Assembly (NCBI GenBank): GCA_946482545.1
Contig: CAMLRX010000178.1
Span: 1 to 8,448 of the forward strand
DNA from: an uncultured Flavihumibacter sp.
Lineage (GTDB): Bacteria > Bacteroidota > Bacteroidia > Chitinophagales > Chitinophagaceae
Length of the DNA stretch: 8,448 nucleotides
Direction of reading: 5' to 3'
The notes below the pieces were generated by a model, which was given only the letters and a program-made list of their open reading frames with translations, made no database searches and had not been told where the DNA came from. The position numbers were made by a program, and so were the translations under genes. This document shows, piece after piece, positions 6,828-8,448 of this stretch (positions within the stretch are counted from its first letter, which is position 1; each line of letters starts with the position of its first letter).

Positions 6828-6850
6828 CGAATCCATAACCATCGCCTCCA

Positions 6851-6880
6851 TCTGAATAAGCGGTATCGGATAGACCTTTG
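6851..6880 (+). promoter_or_regulatory. Candidate promoter of the susC-type gene
   Basis: GACCTTTG at 6873-6880 differs at one position from TAnnTTTG. TCTG at 6851-6854, 18 bases before it, resembles the -33 TTTG box. Transcription would start near 6886-6888, leaving a short leader of about 20 bases before the ATG at 6906. The operator-like palindrome is then centred about 90 bases upstream of the start point. Confidence 0.5.
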
Positions 6881-6905
6881 CACTCTAATCAAACTTATAC
6901 ATGCG

Positions 6906-8448
6906 ATGAATGCTTTTTATCGGAAAAGCATAAAATGGTGTGCCCTGTTATTGGTGCATCTTTTTATGTACGCGCCATTGAACGCGCAAAACAAAACTAC
7001 TGCTGTTAAAGGCACGGTGCTGGACGAAACCGCCCGGCCAATGCCTGGGGTTTCAGTTAAAATCACCAATGCCAAAGCACAGTACAGCCGCTCAGTACAG
7101 ACCGGTGCAGAAGGAACTTTTTCTTTCACCGATGTACCTGTTGGCACCCCGCTGAAACTGAGTTTTTCTCACGTGGGATATGCTGAAAAAGAAATAAACG
7201 ATGTGCAGCCAGATGCCAATGGAAACATTCAATTGAATGTTGTGATGGAACCTGCCACTGGCGAGATCGAAGAAGTCGTAGTGGTAGGCTATGGCAAAGC
7301 CAATAAAAGAGATGTTACCGGCGCGATGAAAACGGTGAAAAGTTCCGAATTCAACCGCGGCATCATCAACTCACCTGAAGAATTGTTACAGGGCAAAGTA
7401 TCCGGTGTGAACGTTACCTCCGCCAGCGGTGAACCGGGTGGTTTGCAAAGCATTACCGTTCGCGGACCTGGTGGTGTAAGAACGGGAAGCACGCCGCTGT
7501 ATGTAGTGGATGGTATGGCGTTGGATAACTCTTCCATAGGCGGAGCCACCAATCCTTTGGCTTTCCTCAACCCCCAGGATATCGAATCCATTGATGTATT
7601 GAAAGACGCTTCGGCTACCGCCATCTATGGTGCTCGTGGTGCAAACGGCGTGATTCTGGTGACCACAAAACGTGGTAAGTCAGGCTTTAATACACTGAAC
7701 TACGCTTTCAGCGGCGGTATCAGTAACCTGGCCCGTAAACTCCCGGTATTCTCCGCGGAAGAATACAAAAAGCAGGTGGTGGAACTCGGTGGTACACTCG
7801 AAGATTTCGGTGGCAGCACCGATTGGCAGGACCAGATCACCCGCACGGCCTATACGCAGAACCACAATCTTTCTATTTCCGGCGGCGCCGATAAACTCAC
7901 TTATTTCGGCTCTTTCGGTATGCAATTGCAGGATGGTATTCTGAAAGGCAATAAAGTAAAGCGTTACACCGGAAGGATGAACGTTACACAAAAACTGCTG
8001 AACGATCGCCTGATAGTAGAAGCAAACCTGAGTTCCAATAATACCGTAAACCTCCGTCCAAGTATCGGAAGTTTGTTGGGCGGCGCTATCTCTACCAATC
8101 CCACCATTCCCGCTTATAATGGAGATGGAACACCCTACCAGTTCGACAACGGTATCAACCCGCTCACTGTACTCGCGCTCGAGAAAGACCTCACCACCAT
8201 CCACAGAACACTTGGTAACATCAGCGGAACCTTCACCGTGGTGAAAGGACTGGATTACAAACTGAACTTCGGCATCGATAATTCTACCGCAACAAGGGAT
8301 ATTCAATCCCTGCCCAATACCGTTCCGCTCCGCCTCGGCAGACTGGAAACCTACAACAACTACAACAGGAACTACCTGATCGAAAACTACCTTACTTACA
8401 AAGGAGAATCCGGAAACCACCGTTATACCGCGCTGGCAGGACATTCTT
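6906..8448 (+). CDS. SusC/RagA-family TonB-linked outer membrane protein, N-terminal 514 aa (3' truncated by window edge)
   Basis: The frame is open from the ATG at 6906 to the window end. The product should be the barrel half of a SusC/SusD glycan or peptide importer in the outer membrane. Residues 1-28 form a signal peptide ending in LNAQ. Residues about 33-118 are a carboxypeptidase-regulatory-like domain (GTVLDETARPMPGVSV). EEVVVVGYGKANKRDVTGA (122-140) is the typical TonB-box and plug entry. The plug contains LQGKVSGVNV, the family signature PLYVVDGMAL (197-206), and NPQDIESIDVLKDASATAIY with GARGANGVILVTTKRG (222-256). The barrel begins after that, with the early-barrel SusC pattern TNPTIPAYNGDG. 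There is no STN domain, so control by a FecR/sigma pair is unlikely; this fits the LacI-type operator upstream. SusC proteins are usually about 1,000 aa, so about half is missing. A susD gene would be expected next. Substrate cannot be read from SusC alone. Confidence 0.96.
   Translation, partial: MNAFYRKSIKWCALLLVHLFMYAPLNAQNKTTAVKGTVLDETARPMPGVSVKITNAKAQYSRSVQTGAEGTFSFTDVPVGTPLKLSFSHVGYAEKEINDVQPDANGNIQLNVVMEPATGEIEEVVVVGYGKANKRDVTGAMKTVKSSEFNRGIINSPEELLQGKVSGVNVTSASGEPGGLQSITVRGPGGVRTGSTPLYVVDGMALDNSSIGGATNPLAFLNPQDIESIDVLKDASATAIYGARGANGVILVTTKRGKSGFNTLNYAFSGGISNLARKLPVFSAEEYKKQVVELGGTLEDFGGSTDWQDQITRTAYTQNHNLSISGGADKLTYFGSFGMQLQDGILKGNKVKRYTGRMNVTQKLLNDRLIVEANLSSNNTVNLRPSIGSLLGGAISTNPTIPAYNGDGTPYQFDNGINPLTVLALEKDLTTIHRTLGNISGTFTVVKGLDYKLNFGIDNSTATRDIQSLPNTVPLRLGRLETYNNYNRNYLIENYLTYKGESGNHRYTALAGHS

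Larger units (their letters stand above)
5871..6905. other. 1,035-base gene-free region: divergent promoters plus repeat array
   Basis: This gap separates two divergent receptor genes and is unusually long. From left to right it holds the upstream region of the leftward receptor (5871-5940), about 100 bases without recognised structure, the degenerate repeat array (about 6043-6660), about 125 bases with nothing I can assign, and the control region of the susC-type gene (6788-6905). ORFs of 60-110 codons in the array are on both strands, follow the repeats and lack any family resemblance, so none is called. Confidence 0.75.

Noticed and set aside
7680..8444. 254-codon open frame on the minus strand within the susC-type gene
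   Set aside because: The plus strand carries a continuous SusC frame with all family motifs. The antisense frame has no recognisable domain.

Overview
The window looks like part of a chromosome from the phylum Bacteroidota, probably near Chitinophagaceae. This is inferred from gene content and style, not from a database match. The evidence is a SusC/RagA-type TonB-linked receptor with a carboxypeptidase-regulatory-like N-terminal domain, a second TonB-dependent receptor with the same kind of N-terminal domain, promoter motifs resembling TAnnTTTG in place of E. coli -10/-35 boxes, weak Shine-Dalgarno sequences, and intermediate GC content.

Layout. Positions 1-509 (+) hold the C-terminal ATPase half of a sensor histidine kinase cut by the window edge. 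Positions 525-1589 (-) encode a membrane fatty acyl desaturase with all three histidine boxes, convergent with the kinase and only 15 bases from it. A 335-base divergent intergenic region carries a Bacteroidota-type -7 box. It is followed by a RhlE-type DEAD-box RNA helicase (1925-3280, +). Positions 3281-3662 are a repeat-rich gap: two oppositely oriented copies of a GCGTCTTTGCG-type repeat, including a perfect 25-bp inverted repeat, surround a hairpin that could terminate both convergent genes. Positions 3663-5870 (-) encode a complete TonB-dependent receptor of unknown substrate.

Positions 5871-6905 form a 1,035-base gene-free stretch. Its middle (about 6043-6660) is an array of five degenerate units of the same repeat family, all in one orientation, at a period of roughly 80-95 bases. 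The array is followed by a perfect 16-bp palindrome that closely resembles a LacI/GalR-family operator, a second 12-bp palindrome and a promoter-like -7 element. The SusC-type gene starts at 6906 and runs off the window at 514 codons, about half the usual length.

How the genes fit together. The right end looks like the start of a SusC/SusD glycan uptake locus, probably under a LacI-family repressor or activator encoded elsewhere. SusD would be expected just beyond the window. The other genes (kinase, desaturase, helicase, second receptor) look like independent housekeeping or envelope functions, not one pathway. The least ordinary material is the repeat family flanking the second TonB-dependent receptor and the operator-like palindrome upstream of susC. 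I see no RNA gene, CRISPR array, transposase or phage gene.
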